A stretch of DNA of 64,000 bases from Candidatus Manganitrophaceae bacterium (lineage in GTDB: Bacteria > Nitrospirota > Nitrospiria > SBBL01 > Manganitrophaceae), in NCBI GenBank assembly GCA_016200325.1, contig JACQEZ010000014.1:1-64000 (forward strand), given 5' to 3'. Position numbers and translations under genes: made by a program. The notes under the pieces were generated by a model. It made no database searches. It worked only from the letters and a program-made list of their open reading frames with translations, and was not told the DNA's origin. Positions 8,572-17,643 of the stretch are shown piece by piece (position 1 is the stretch's first letter; each line of letters opens with the position of its first letter).

Positions 8572-8661
8572 ATAAAAAATAAAAAAGTAAATCTTATGGA
8601 GAAAACAATGAGAATGATATGAGTCGAAGAAACGGTAAAAACCTTACAAAGAATAAGGAAA

Positions 8662-8946
8662 TTATTCCGTTGGAGGACGGAGTGACCGTTTTATCCGTTC
8701 CTTTGCCTCGGGGGAGAGGGCGGCGGGGGCGTTCTGACCCGCTCTCTCAGCGTCTCGCCGGAGGATGCTTCGAATGAAGTGAAGTTGCTTCATGTAGCGC
8801 GCGCACCATTTGCAAATCAGAAAATGAAGCCGCATACGAACGTTTTGCTGCAGCGAGAGGGGGTGCTCCATCGACTCTGAGATCTGCTGAACAACCTCCT
8901 TACAAGGAGGGGTGATCCGTGCGAGAAATTGGACGAGGATATTCAC
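8662..8946 (-). CDS. Zinc-binding anti-sigma factor (zf-HC2 type), soluble
   Basis: 94 aa. The ATG overlaps the stop of the sigma gene by 4 bp, the usual translational coupling of sigma/anti-sigma pairs. It has H41-x3-C45-x2-C48 (HFLICKWC), the ZAS motif, with C15 as a likely fourth zinc ligand. There is no membrane segment, so it is cytoplasmic. In this family (for example RsrA) oxidation of the cysteines releases zinc and frees the sigma factor. The same redox sensing is inferred here. Confidence 0.85.
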   Translation of the reverse strand: MNILVQFLARITPPCKEVVQQISESMEHPLSLQQNVRMRLHFLICKWCARYMKQLHFIRSILRRDAERAGQNAPAALSPEAKERIKRSLRPPTE

Positions 8947-9569
8947 TTGCTCTCTACCGAATTTCTCCCGAAGAAGTGAACTTCAAGGCACTTCCTCAAC
9001 TGCATTCGGGCGCGATGGAGTAAGACCCAGAGATTCGAGGTGGAGATCTTCAAGGTGTCGCAGATCTGGGCACTGCTGATGTCGTCGATCTCCCGAAGCG
9101 AGAAAACATGGGCCATTCGCGCAGGCAGTTTTGAGAGACAGCCGTCGAGCGCGACCCAAAACTCCTTTCGCTCAAAGAGGACCCCGGGATCGGCCGCCCA
9201 TTCGGCCGGGCCGGTCTCATCCCGTTTCCAATGTCCCTGCTCGTCGAAGACCCCTTCCATTTCCGCTTCGAATTGCGTCGCATCCTCAATCGGCATTTCC
9301 CGGCTGCTCTTCCGGAAATGGTCGATGATCTTGTGCTTGAGGATGCCGATGAGCCAGCTTCGCTCGGACGATTCGCCCAAAAAACGATCCCGGGCCTGCA
9401 GGGCCGAGAGGAGCGTCTCCTGGACGACATCCTCGGCAAGCTTTGGATCACGCAGCCGAAGGAGCGCGAAGCGATAGAGGATATTTCCGTGCAGGTCGAC
9501 CCATTTTTCCGGGTCGGAGGACGACGCCGCCCGCTCCGGCAGTCGATTCATGGCGCTTTCAGTATTCAA
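8943..9569 (-). CDS. ECF-family RNA polymerase sigma factor
   Basis: 208 aa. The sigma2 region is at residues 25-85 (ALLRLRDPKLAEDVVQETLLSAL, then SWLIGILKHKIIDHFRK). The sigma4 helix-turn-helix is at residues 148-196 (LPARMAHVFSLREIDD, then LHRARMQLRKCLE). A long acidic linker joins them. The first codon is probably TTG at 9569 behind GAGGGGA; an ATG at 9551 is the alternative. It is co-transcribed with the anti-sigma gene. No good copy of the regulon promoter lies upstream, so autoregulation is not evident. Its likely targets are the four RTGTAAGGANT/CGACNT promoters in this window. Confidence 0.9.
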   Translation of the reverse strand: MNTESAMNRLPERAASSSDPEKWVDLHGNILYRFALLRLRDPKLAEDVVQETLLSALQARDRFLGESSERSWLIGILKHKIIDHFRKSSREMPIEDATQFEAEMEGVFDEQGHWKRDETGPAEWAADPGVLFERKEFWVALDGCLSKLPARMAHVFSLREIDDISSAQICDTLKISTSNLWVLLHRARMQLRKCLEVHFFGRNSVESK

Positions 9570-9804
9570 GGAGGTCCCCTCGATTAACGGGGTTGTAGCA
9601 TGTTTGTCCGGAGATTTGCAATTATTTTCTTAAGTAAGAGCGCTTGGAAAAAATTAATCTCTTCTGAAGGGTGGAAGTGAAAGATGTAAGGGAGGACACT
9701 TTAAAATTCTTGCCGACAGACTATTCTGAACTTGATAACGACGGGTCATTCATTACGTGATCTTACACTCACTAAAAATTAGAGGAGATGAAGGAGGAGA
9801 TAGC

Positions 9805-10011
9805 ATGGAGGGTTATAAGTGTCAGGTCTGTGGAAAAATATTAGCAAGCCAACAAGATCTTCTATCCCATGAGCTAGAGCATGCCCCTCGTTTTGAATGC
9901 GCTGTTTGTGGAGAGGTATTTAGATCCAAGGAAGAGGCCTACACACATGAGGTTGGCCGACATGGCCGGCCTCCGGCCACCGATCCGGTGCCGGCACCCC
10001 GGCGCAGCTAA
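9805..10011 (+). CDS. Small double C2H2 zinc-finger protein
   Basis: 68 aa from the ATG at 9805, placed exactly behind AAGGAGGAGATAGC. Two zinc-finger units are visible: CQVCGKILASQQDLLSHELEH and CAVCGEVFRSKEEAYTHEVGRH, each Cx2C-x12-H-x3-4-H. The tail is Pro-rich. C2H2 proteins of this size occur in several environmental bacterial phyla and may bind nucleic acid. The target is unknown. It stands alone between divergent and downstream genes. Confidence 0.75.
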   Translation: MEGYKCQVCGKILASQQDLLSHELEHAPRFECAVCGEVFRSKEEAYTHEVGRHGRPPATDPVPAPRRS

Positions 10012-10230
10012 TGGACGGCGCATCCAAGATTAAGGGCGCCATCGCTGATCGTCAGCTTTCACATTCATCCGGCACATTCATCCGGGCCCCTAGGCTCAAC
10101 CGGATCATTTTGCCGAGCCTCCTTGCTGAAGACAGGGTTAATCTTCTAGAATGAGATAAAGGGGAGAGGTCGACCGGGACCCGGAACGTCTCATCCCCAA
10201 TTCATCGGAGGCGGTGCGCTACCGATAAGA

Positions 10231-11424
10231 ATGTCAGAAGAGAAGGTCAGGGATGATCAAAAAGATCGAGCCGTGCAGCACAATACGGAAAGATCGGCCA
10301 TGGTCCCTGCCGGTGCGGCAGGCGAAAATCTCTTTTTCGAGGTTTTTCGAACGGTGAACGATGCGGCCAAGCGGCAGCTTCTGCTGCAGCTGCTTCGGGA
10401 AGAGAAGGGGACCGGCCTGATTTATGTGACGACGGCAAAACAGGCCGAAGAGCTCTATCGATGGCTTTTGTCGGCGGGGGTGAGTTCCGCTCTCTATTGT
10501 GAAAAGGGAAAAGCCGCGCAGCGTGAGGGGGCCCAACGCCAATTTATGGACAATCTGTTTCAGGTCATGGTGACGACCCCTCCTTTCGGGATGAAGATTG
10601 ATCGGCCGGATCTTCGTTTCGTCGTCCATTACACCTTTCCCGACTCGCTCGAGCGCTATTATGAAGCGGCAGGGCGCGTGGGACGAGATCGGTATCCGGC
10701 GCGGGCGATCCTTCTCTGCAGCCGGCTGGAAGACCGGCGGATTCAATCCGCTTCTCTGGCGGAGCGGTTTCCCCACCGGGAGGAGTCGCTTCGATTCTAT
10801 GAGATTCTCAGTGAGTTCTCCGAAGATGTGGAGCCGGGGGAAGGGGTCTCTTTGACCTCATTAATCGCCGCTTCGGGATTGGCGGAGCGCCGGGTCAAGG
10901 TGGTGGCTGCTCAATTGGATGAGGCCGGGATCGTTAAGCGAAAGCGGCAGCGGATTCATCAGCTGCGCGAGTTTAAAGACCGCGCCGAATTGGAAACCTT
11001 CTTGATCGACTACGAGCGACAGCACAGGAGCGACCAGGAACGTCTTCAGGGGGTGCTCCGCTACATCCAGACGACCATGTGTCGGCTCCGGTATTTGAGG
11101 AATTTTTTCGGTGAGACGGTCGAGCAAAACTGCGGTCGCTGCGACAACTGCCGGCGTGCCGCCGATCGGTCCGCACTTCGGTCGACCTCAAAGGCGCCCC
11201 TCCGAAGGCGAACCGCTTCCTCGTCTCCGCGTCCGTTCCGAAAGGGGGAGATGGTCAGCCATCCGACCTTTGGAGAAGGAGAGGTGATGGAGGGGGAGGG
11301 AGAGAAAACGACGGTCGCATTCGTCCGAGGCGGAATGAAGAAGGTGCTCTCCTCTTATCTTCAAAAACTAAAAACCGGGTCGCTTCAACGCCTTGCCGGG
11401 AGCGATTTGGGGAAAAAGGGATGA
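10231..11424 (+). CDS. RecQ-like protein lacking the first helicase domain
   Basis: 397 aa. Residues ~45-165 match the second RecA domain of RecQ helicases (GLIYVTTAKQAEELYRWL, VTTPPFGMKIDRPDLRFVVHY, YYEAAGRVGRD), with motif VI reading AAGRVGRD instead of the usual TGRAGRD. Residues ~290-315 hold the RecQ zinc site (CRLRYLRNFF, CGRCDNC). The N-terminal domain with Walker A and the DEAD-like box is absent, and the upstream 200 bp do not encode it. The C-terminus (HPTFGEGEVMEGEG) resembles the small beta domain at the end of PcrA/UvrD helicases. It is therefore unlikely to be an ATPase by itself, but it may bind DNA. Confidence 0.75.
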   Translation: MSEEKVRDDQKDRAVQHNTERSAMVPAGAAGENLFFEVFRTVNDAAKRQLLLQLLREEKGTGLIYVTTAKQAEELYRWLLSAGVSSALYCEKGKAAQREGAQRQFMDNLFQVMVTTPPFGMKIDRPDLRFVVHYTFPDSLERYYEAAGRVGRDRYPARAILLCSRLEDRRIQSASLAERFPHREESLRFYEILSEFSEDVEPGEGVSLTSLIAASGLAERRVKVVAAQLDEAGIVKRKRQRIHQLREFKDRAELETFLIDYERQHRSDQERLQGVLRYIQTTMCRLRYLRNFFGETVEQNCGRCDNCRRAADRSALRSTSKAPLRRRTASSSPRPFRKGEMVSHPTFGEGEVMEGEGEKTTVAFVRGGMKKVLSSYLQKLKTGSLQRLAGSDLGKKG

Positions 11425-11599
11425 GTCCCCTCAGCGCAGACCTTCAAGACGGTTCCGGATTTGGACCCGGCCTGTGTTCGCGTCATTCGGCGGGGTGGAC
11501 AGCCAGGTCGGCCGATCAGCGATTTGCGTCGGCACGGGACCTCTTGACGCCTACGTCCCTTTCCTTCGAAATCCGAATCAGCTCCCACAGCGATAATTC

Positions 11600-11627
11600 T
11601 TGACACCTCAAAAAACTCTGCCAAAAT
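11600..11627 (+). promoter_or_regulatory. Probable promoter of the TVP38 gene
   Basis: TTGACA (11600-11605), a 16-bp spacer and CAAAAT (11622-11627) lie 67 bp before the chosen start at 11694. Confidence 0.45.
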
Positions 11628-11693
11628 AGCGGCGACGTGACGGGATTGCAATGGGACGGAGCGTCTTGCTTTCGAGTCGCTTCGGTGGGAGGG

Positions 11694-12365
11694 ATGGTGA
11701 AGTCGAACCAGAGGCGCGCGATCCTCTTTCTCCTGGTGTTTCTCTCCCTTGTTGCGGCGGTTCGCCTCGGAGGGGTGGGCGACCTTCTCGATCAGGAGCG
11801 ACTCCGGAGCGGAATCGAACGGTGGGGAGCCTGGGGGCCGCTGCTCTACATCGCGATCTTCGCGATCGCTCCGGTCCTTTTTCTGCCGGGTCTTCCGTTG
11901 ACGGTCGCAGGAGGCTTGGCCTTCGGACCGGTCTGGGGGACCGTTTACGCGTCGATCGGCTCCACCCTGGGGGCCGGACTGGCCTTCCTCGTCGCCCGCT
12001 ACTTCGCACGCGGGGCGGTCTCGGAGATGCTCGGAGAGCGGTGGAAGAAGATCGATCAAGGGGTTTCCGAGCGGGGGTGGCTTTTTGTGGCGATCACACG
12101 GTTGATCCCGCTTTTTCCATTCAACCTCCTCAACTATGCTTTTGGGCTGACGAAGATTCCGTTTCCGATCTATCTATTTACCTCTTGGCTCTTCATGCTT
12201 CCGGGGACGGCGGCCTATGTGCTCTTCTCCAGCTCCCTTCTCGGTCTGCTGAAAGGAGAATTCTCCCCCCTCTTTTTAATCGGGCTCTTTCTCCTCGTGC
12301 TGGTTTTCTCGATGCCGTTCTTTTATCGAAGAGGGAAGGGGACTTCGCCGAATATTGAAAAGTGA
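11694..12365 (+). CDS. TVP38/TMEM64 (DedA-like) family membrane protein
   Basis: 223 aa from the ATG at 11694; an upstream in-frame ATG at 11637 is less likely because it starts with non-membrane sequence. There are about six hydrophobic segments. The family core is FLPGLPLTVAGGLAFGPVWGT, then SIGSTLGAGLAFLVARYFAR, and later FNLLNYAFGLTKIPF. Members are inner-membrane proteins linked to lipid or ion transport; the substrate is unknown. The flavoprotein gene that follows is commonly paired with TVP38 genes, so the two are probably a functional unit. Confidence 0.85.
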   Translation: MVKSNQRRAILFLLVFLSLVAAVRLGGVGDLLDQERLRSGIERWGAWGPLLYIAIFAIAPVLFLPGLPLTVAGGLAFGPVWGTVYASIGSTLGAGLAFLVARYFARGAVSEMLGERWKKIDQGVSERGWLFVAITRLIPLFPFNLLNYAFGLTKIPFPIYLFTSWLFMLPGTAAYVLFSSSLLGLLKGEFSPLFLIGLFLLVLVFSMPFFYRRGKGTSPNIEK

Positions 12366-12522
12366 ACGGGCCGGGTAAGCGGCCGCGCCTCCAATCGGTG
12401 ATTTTCGGCATTTCTATTTCCAATCCGGAAAGGTATGATCGAAAAATGGACTTGAACAGCGCGCTTCAAAAAACCAACCCGGTTCACCTGCCGTGAGCGC
12501 GCCTGCAGATCGAGCGGGAAAG

Positions 12523-14040
12523 ATGTTCCCCGATGATGAGTACAACCGTCAGCTCCTCGCCAACGTCCATCCGCCGGGATGGATCAATCCGGAGCCGCGC
12601 GGCCGATATCATCTGGTCATCATCGGGGCCGGCACCGCCGGTCTGGTCACCGCCGCGATCGCGTCGGCGCTGGGAGCGAAGGTTGCCCTGATCGAGCGTC
12701 ATCTGATGGGGGGCGACTGTCTCAACGTCGGTTGCGTCCCCTCCAAGGCGCTCCTCCGCGCCGCCCGCGCCTGGGCCGAAATCGGCCGGGCCGAAGCGTT
12801 CGGCGCGGCGAGTCTCGCCGGGGTGAAACATGATTTCGGCGCGGTGATGGCCCGGATGCGACAGCTGCGGGCGCAGATCAGCCCCAACGATTCGGCGAAG
12901 CGGTTTACAGAAAAGGGGGTCGATGTTTTCATCGGAGAAGGCCGGTTCGTCGCGCCCGATGCGGTCGAGGTGGACGGCCGGCGGCTCTCCTTCTCGAAAG
13001 GGGTCCTCTGCACCGGCGCCCACGCCGTCCTCCCGCCGATCCCCGGGCTGGCGGAGGCGGGGATTCTCACGAACGAAACGGTCTTCAGCCTGACCGAGCT
13101 CCCGCAGCGGATGGCGGTCCTCGGTGCGGGGCCGATCGGCTGTGAGCTGGCGCAGGCGTTCGCCCGCTTCGGCAGCCGCGTCACCCTCTTTGAGAAACAG
13201 CGGCAGCTTCTTCCCCGCGAAGAGGCAGACGCCGCCCGGATTCTTCTGGCGCGGATGGAGCGAGAAGGGGTGACGGTCCGCTTCCAGGCCGATCTTCTCC
13301 GAGCGGAAGGGCAAGGGGGTGAAAAGGTGCTTCACTATCGGGCGGCCGGGGAGGAGAAGCGCTGGGTGGGGGATGCGATTCTGGCCGCCGCCGGCCGGAG
13401 GCCGAATGTCGATCGGCTGGGGCTGGAGGGGGCGGGGATCGCGTATGACACCGAGCAGGGGGTCCAGGTCAATGACCGCCTTCAGACGACTCATCCAAAA
13501 ATCTTCGCGGCGGGAGATGTCTGCTCTCCGCAACGGTTCACGCATGCCGCCGACGCGATGGCGCAGATCGTGGTCCAGAACGCCCTCTTCCCCCATCCGT
13601 TCGGGCTCGGCTATGCCGGCACCGGATCGCTGATCATTCCCTGGTGCACTTATACCGATCCGGAGGTGGCTCACGTCGGACTGTATGAAGCCGAAGCCGA
13701 GGCAAAAGGAATCGAGGTCGAAAGCCATACCGTTTCACTCCGTGAAGTAGACCGCGCGATTCTCGACGGGGAAGAAGAGGGGTTCGCGCGCGTTCACTTG
13801 AAAAAAGGAACGGACCGGATTCTCGGCGCCACGGTTGTCGCCTCTCACGCCGGCGACCTGATCTCTCAGTTCGCGCTGGCGATGACGGCGGGGATCGGAC
13901 TGGGGAAGATCGCCCGGACGATCTATCCCTATCCGACCCAGGCGGAGGTCATCAAGAAGGTGGCCGTCGCCTGGCGAAAGGGAGCGCTGACCGGAGGAAA
14001 GAAAAAAATCCTCCGCCGCTGGTTTGACTGGAATCGTTAG
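12523..14040 (+). CDS. Mercuric-reductase-like FAD/NAD(P) disulfide oxidoreductase
   Basis: About 505 aa from the ATG at 12523; a GTG at 12493 is an alternative without a binding site. It has an FAD-binding GAGTAG, the redox-active disulfide GGDCLNVGCVPSK, an NAD-binding GAGPIGCE, a second FAD motif (IFAAGDVC) and a C-terminal dimer domain with YPYPTQAE. The pair of C-terminal cysteines that bind Hg(II) in true MerA is missing (the end reads RRWFDWNR), and there is no heavy-metal domain. A MerA assignment is therefore rejected; the enzyme is a class I disulfide reductase of unknown substrate, coupled to the TVP38 gene. Confidence 0.85.
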   Translation: MFPDDEYNRQLLANVHPPGWINPEPRGRYHLVIIGAGTAGLVTAAIASALGAKVALIERHLMGGDCLNVGCVPSKALLRAARAWAEIGRAEAFGAASLAGVKHDFGAVMARMRQLRAQISPNDSAKRFTEKGVDVFIGEGRFVAPDAVEVDGRRLSFSKGVLCTGAHAVLPPIPGLAEAGILTNETVFSLTELPQRMAVLGAGPIGCELAQAFARFGSRVTLFEKQRQLLPREEADAARILLARMEREGVTVRFQADLLRAEGQGGEKVLHYRAAGEEKRWVGDAILAAAGRRPNVDRLGLEGAGIAYDTEQGVQVNDRLQTTHPKIFAAGDVCSPQRFTHAADAMAQIVVQNALFPHPFGLGYAGTGSLIIPWCTYTDPEVAHVGLYEAEAEAKGIEVESHTVSLREVDRAILDGEEEGFARVHLKKGTDRILGATVVASHAGDLISQFALAMTAGIGLGKIARTIYPYPTQAEVIKKVAVAWRKGALTGGKKKILRRWFDWNR

Positions 14041-14216
14041 CGCCTGACCTGCCCGGTTTTTCTTCACGTTGTTGTCGCTTCATCTCACTTTTAAACCCCC
14101 GCTCGAACTTCTCGGCCGTTTTCTCATCGACAACGAATTGTAAAGGGCCGGCGCGTCAAGGCGGGCCTAGACCTGAGCCGCCTTCGTCCATACTGAGGAG
14201 CGCTTTCGCGCTCCCA

Positions 14217-14246
14217 TTGTTTGGTATGTCTGAAAACTTTTATAAT
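14217..14246 (+). promoter_or_regulatory. Probable promoter of the lipoamide-dehydrogenase-like gene
   Basis: TTGTTT (14217-14222), 18 bp, TATAAT (14241-14246). The perfect -10 lies 31 bp before the start codon. A hairpin (GGAGCG/CGCTCC) lies just upstream. Confidence 0.5.
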
Positions 14247-14277
14247 TGAGAAGAATTATTCATTCAAAGGAGTGGAG

Positions 14278-15654
14278 ATGGAGCGATATTCTCTTTTGGT
14301 TCTCGGGGCCGGCTCGGCGGGACTCTATGGTGCCCTCAAAGCGGCGGAACTCGGCGCACGCGTCGCGCTGGTGGAGGGGGCCGACCTCGGCGGCACCTGT
14401 CCCAACCGCGGCTGCCTTCCGACCAAGCACCTCGTCACGGCCGCGGAGCGCTATTACTATGGCCAGCTCCGTTCCTTCCGCGGCGTGAAGCCCCGCCGAA
14501 GTCGGTTAAATTTTACCGCCTTGATGTCGGAGAAAAATGCGGTGGTCCAATATGCGCGCGAAGAAAAGGAGCGGATGGTGTCGGACCATCCGAACATCAC
14601 CTTGATTCGGGGAAGAGGTCGGCTTATCTCCGGCGAGGCGGTCGATGTGAACGGAACGGTTCTCTCCGCCGAGAAGATTCTTCTGGCCACCGGCTCCTCT
14701 CCGATCCTCCCGCCGATTCCGGGGCTCGCGGAACGCGGTCCGCTCAACAGCGACCGGGTCCAGTCGCTCACCCGCCGGCCGCAGCGATTGATCGTGATCG
14801 GCGGCGGGGAGATCGGTCTGGAGTATGGCCAGCTTTTTCTCCACCTCGGCACCGAGGTCGTCCTCCTCGAAAAAGAAGATCGGATTTTGCCGCGCGAGGA
14901 GCCGGAGATTTCAGCAGCGCTCCGGCGTTACCTTGAAGAAGAGGGGATGGAGATCCACACCGGCGTCGAGCCGGAGCAGGTCGAGTCGCTCCCGAACCGC
15001 CGGGGCCATCGGGTGACGGCTCGAAAGGGAATGGAACGGGTGGCTTTCGAATCGCCGGCCCTTTTTGTCGCCATCGGACGGCGTCCGAACACCGATTCTC
15101 TCGGATGGGAGAAGATCGGGCTGAAACGAACCGAGAACGACGGGATTGAGACGACCCCTTATTTTCAAACATCGATTCCGACGCTCTTTGCTGCCGGGGA
15201 TATCCGGGGGCACCGGCGAATGCTCGCCAGCATTGCCGACCGGGAAGGGGAGCTCGCCGCGGAGAATGCGCTGACGGGGAGCCGACATACGATGGAGTAT
15301 CTCGGGATTGCTTATGCCATCCTGACCTCTCCCCAAGTCGCGAGCGTCGGCCTCAAAGAGGCGGAGGCGCGTGCGGCGGGCCATGCGGTGAAGCAGGTCG
15401 ATCTCTCCCTTCCGGAGGAGCTCCCGAAAGCGACCGCCGACCGGGGTTGGGTGAAGCTGGTGGTGGAGGAGGGGAGTCACCGGATCCTCGGTGTTCACCT
15501 CCTCGCGGCGAAGGCGGCCGAGGCGATTCATGAGGCGATCTTCATCGTCAAGAGCAAGCTGACGGTCGAGGAGGTCTGCCGGACCGTCCATGTCTATCCG
15601 ACCGTCGCCGAGGCGATCCTCCGCGCCGCAGAGGCATATCCCATGGTGGTATAG
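14278..15654 (+). CDS. Dihydrolipoamide dehydrogenase-like flavoprotein
   Basis: 458 aa from the ATG at 14278 behind AAGGAGTGG. It has GAGSAG (FAD), the disulfide GGTCPNRGCLPTK (Cx4C), GGGEIGLE (NAD), FAAGDIRG and a C-terminal HVYPTVAEA with the catalytic His/Glu pair. It is a class I disulfide reductase of E3 type. No E1/E2 genes lie next to it, so it could be the E3 of another complex or a second orphan reductase like its neighbour. The two flavoproteins share organisation but not close sequence, and this gene has its own promoter. Confidence 0.82.
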   Translation: MERYSLLVLGAGSAGLYGALKAAELGARVALVEGADLGGTCPNRGCLPTKHLVTAAERYYYGQLRSFRGVKPRRSRLNFTALMSEKNAVVQYAREEKERMVSDHPNITLIRGRGRLISGEAVDVNGTVLSAEKILLATGSSPILPPIPGLAERGPLNSDRVQSLTRRPQRLIVIGGGEIGLEYGQLFLHLGTEVVLLEKEDRILPREEPEISAALRRYLEEEGMEIHTGVEPEQVESLPNRRGHRVTARKGMERVAFESPALFVAIGRRPNTDSLGWEKIGLKRTENDGIETTPYFQTSIPTLFAAGDIRGHRRMLASIADREGELAAENALTGSRHTMEYLGIAYAILTSPQVASVGLKEAEARAAGHAVKQVDLSLPEELPKATADRGWVKLVVEEGSHRILGVHLLAAKAAEAIHEAIFIVKSKLTVEEVCRTVHVYPTVAEAILRAAEAYPMVV

Positions 15655-15678
15655 ATTTCCCATTCGCGGGCTTGGGGT

Positions 15679-16500
15679 TTACGTCGGCCGTTGTGCGATC
15701 ACCAGGCAATCCTGGCCGATCGGGTATCGGTATTCGATCGGAAGCCATTGGTCCAGATCGACCAAAAAAATCAGAAACGGGTGAACCAAGCGGCGGAGAA
15801 ATTTTCTCTTTTTAATCGACTTCTCGAACACGCAGGCCGACTGCCAAATCGGCCCCGCCGGGTAGGAAATGTGTAAAGACCGAAGGTCCGCCTGCTCCAA
15901 CTTCCCCTCAAGTTCCTCCTTCGTATAACCGAACCGCTCGACGTTGCACCGCACGCTACTTTCTTGAGGAGAGGGGTTGTTCTTTTCCGATCGGCTCAAA
16001 AAGGGAAAGAGACGTTGCCGTAGCGGCGGGCCCGGCGGGGTGGGGACCGAGAGGATGAGATAACCGCCCCGCTTCAACGCTCTGGAAAAACGTTTTAGCG
16101 CCTGAACGTCATCTTTCAGAAAGGTCAGGACATGCATTGAGAAGATCAGGTGAAAGGATTCGGTAAAGGGGAGCCCTTGTATGTCGCCCACCTGAAACGA
16201 GAGGTTTTGGGTCCCTTTCCTGTCAGCGATGGTTTTTGCGCGCCCAATTTTCTCCGACTCGATTTCGACGCCGGTGATCTCCCACCCCGGATAACGCTCG
16301 GCCAAATAAAAGGAGTGGGCGCCGTTGGCACATCCGGCATTGAGAACGGCCGCGTTTTCCGGAAGGGTGATTTTTCGCAGCGCTCGCATGAGATAGTGAT
16401 TTCGCGATCGATCGCCGAGATGGGTTGTTCCGAGCCACTCCAGGGCGAGCCGTTTAATCGGATCGTTCTCCAGTAATGCTTGTTCGCATCCGTAAGCCAT
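15679..16500 (-). CDS. Class I SAM-dependent methyltransferase
   Basis: 273 aa, starting after GGAGGAGAG. Motif I is VLNAGCANGAHSF (residues ~52-64), the acidic motif II is GVEIE, and the motif IV region is FHLIFSMHVLTFL. It belongs to the broad UbiE/type-11 fold. The C-terminal ~80 residues are basic and aromatic-rich without obvious relatives. The substrate is unknown. It converges on the flavoprotein gene, with 24 bp between the stop codons. Confidence 0.8.
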   Translation of the reverse strand: MAYGCEQALLENDPIKRLALEWLGTTHLGDRSRNHYLMRALRKITLPENAAVLNAGCANGAHSFYLAERYPGWEITGVEIESEKIGRAKTIADRKGTQNLSFQVGDIQGLPFTESFHLIFSMHVLTFLKDDVQALKRFSRALKRGGYLILSVPTPPGPPLRQRLFPFLSRSEKNNPSPQESSVRCNVERFGYTKEELEGKLEQADLRSLHISYPAGPIWQSACVFEKSIKKRKFLRRLVHPFLIFLVDLDQWLPIEYRYPIGQDCLVIAQRPT

Positions 16501-16555
16501 CTCTCCTCCTCCGTCGTTTTACCTGCGTCGTCTGGGGCATCGTGAGGCGCAAGTT

Positions 16556-16720
16556 CTATGCCTCTTTGTGATTGGATTCAGGCGGCCAATCTACGGGAGG
16601 ATGGTTGTCGAGGTTGAGGAAGAACTGTGGGGCCAAAGACAGAAAGGGGTTGTCACTATTTAGCAACCTGTCGTCGGCGAGGCGGAAATATTTCTGGATG
16701 ATTGTTTGGGAGAGTACGTT
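16556..16720 (-). pseudogene. Decayed coding fragment
   Basis: A 54-codon open stretch with protein-like composition (IIQKYFRLADDRLL, then APQFFLNLDNHPPVDW) ends at a TAG. It is bounded upstream by a stop and has no start codon. It may be the C-terminal remnant of a lost gene. The parent family is not recognised, and chance cannot be excluded. The rest of 16501-16948 holds the repeat noted next and no gene. Confidence 0.25.
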
Positions 16721-16798
16721 CTAAGGTCGCGGGGTTTTACTCCACGCCCCACCGCAGGGGCCGGCTTGCCACGGCGCCTTTGGATTTTCCATGTTACT

Positions 16799-16885
16799 CC
16801 GGTTGCTCTTCGACACGCTCAGGATGACCGTTCAGGGTGAGCCCTTCGGCTCGCTCAGGACAGGCCTGTCGAACCCTGTTGCGGC
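16799..16885. repeat. Dispersed palindromic repeat of the TTCGACAGGCTCAGGA type
   Basis: Inverted copies CTCTTCGACACGCTCAGGAT and CTCGCTCAGGACAGGCCTG then TCGAAC flank a GTGAGCCCTTCGGCTC hairpin. Related short repeats are common between genes in many bacterial genomes. It has no coding potential. Confidence 0.5.
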
Positions 16886-16948
16886 CGCCCAGGAACAGAG
16901 GTGTAGAGCGCGCATTCCTTTTGATGTTGAATGCCTAACGTTTGAGTT

Positions 16949-17554
16949 TTAATGTTTAAATGTGGGGATGGTTCCGGTGGGGGTGGAGAAGAAGGGGTTG
17001 GTGCCGGCGGAGTGGTCGGTGACATCGACGAGGCCGGTGATCTGCGGGAATTTTTCGGCGAGGATGCGGATGACGCCGTGGTGCAGCGTCTTATCGGCCA
17101 TGGTGCATCCCTGACAGCCGCCCGACATCTCGACGTAGGCGATGTTTTCTTTGAGCTCGACGAGCTTGATGTGGCCGCCATGCTCGGCCAGTCCGGGGTT
17201 GATGGTTTCGTTGAAGACCTTTGAGATCTCGCGGGCCAGGTCGGTATCCCACGCCGGGTTCGGATTGTCGATCACCCATGCCTGCGCCATCCCGGTGCTG
17301 GAGTAATCGATCGTCGATCCCTTGATCAGAGGCTCCGATTCCCAATTGATGAAGAATTGATATTCTCCGCATCGGAAGACAAAATCGCGCGGATCGGCCT
17401 GCCCGGGTGCGACGTAGTCGAACTTGTATTTAAAGTCGCCGCCCTCACGCGTGACGGTGAGCCGCACGCCGATGTCGCTTCGGCCCTGTAGGGCCTGGCG
17501 GACTTTTTGGACGGCGTTGTCGGTGAGGGTGGCAATGGGTTGGTTAGGTTGCAA
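16949..17554 (-). CDS. NfuA/NifU-type iron-sulfur cluster carrier
   Basis: 201 aa from a TTG at 17554, chosen because AAGGAGA lies 7 bp before it; upstream codons lack a binding site. Residues 1-95 form a HesB/IscA-like N-terminal domain (VRQALQ, VRLTVTREGG, FVFRCG, INWESEPLIKGSTIDY) without the three-cysteine set of IscA. Residues 110-190 are a NifU C-terminal domain with CQGC (SGGCQGCTMA), which holds a bridging [4Fe-4S] cluster in NfuA. The product probably delivers clusters to respiratory or radical-SAM enzymes, both plentiful in this window. Confidence 0.85.
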   Translation of the reverse strand: MQPNQPIATLTDNAVQKVRQALQGRSDIGVRLTVTREGGDFKYKFDYVAPGQADPRDFVFRCGEYQFFINWESEPLIKGSTIDYSSTGMAQAWVIDNPNPAWDTDLAREISKVFNETINPGLAEHGGHIKLVELKENIAYVEMSGGCQGCTMADKTLHHGVIRILAEKFPQITGLVDVTDHSAGTNPFFSTPTGTIPTFKH

Positions 17555-17643
17555 CAGAGTTCTCCTTGTGTAACTAAAGCTGTAATCGTACAATAACACA
17601 GCTGGAGACTCGAGTCTAATCTAAGTGACTTGGAGAATCGAAA

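Noticed and set aside
9684-9715. Plus-strand copy of the ECF promoter motif (GTAAGGG)
   Set aside because: There is no CGAC at 14-15 nt; the nearest is seven bases too far.
9741-9774. Autoregulatory promoter of the ECF sigma gene (GTAAGAT ... CGTC on the minus strand)
   Set aside because: Both half-sites deviate and the gap is 16 nt; too weak to list with the four good promoters.
12484-13728. A 414-codon open frame on the minus strand
   Set aside because: It is the antisense shadow of the flavoprotein gene; composition (Arg/Asp/Pro-rich) and lack of motifs show it is not coding. The same holds for long antisense frames at 34044-35120, 51196-52221 and 53845-54822.
12523-14040. Mercuric reductase (merA)
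   Set aside because: The redox CxxxxC is present, but the C-terminal cysteine pair and any mer genes are missing.
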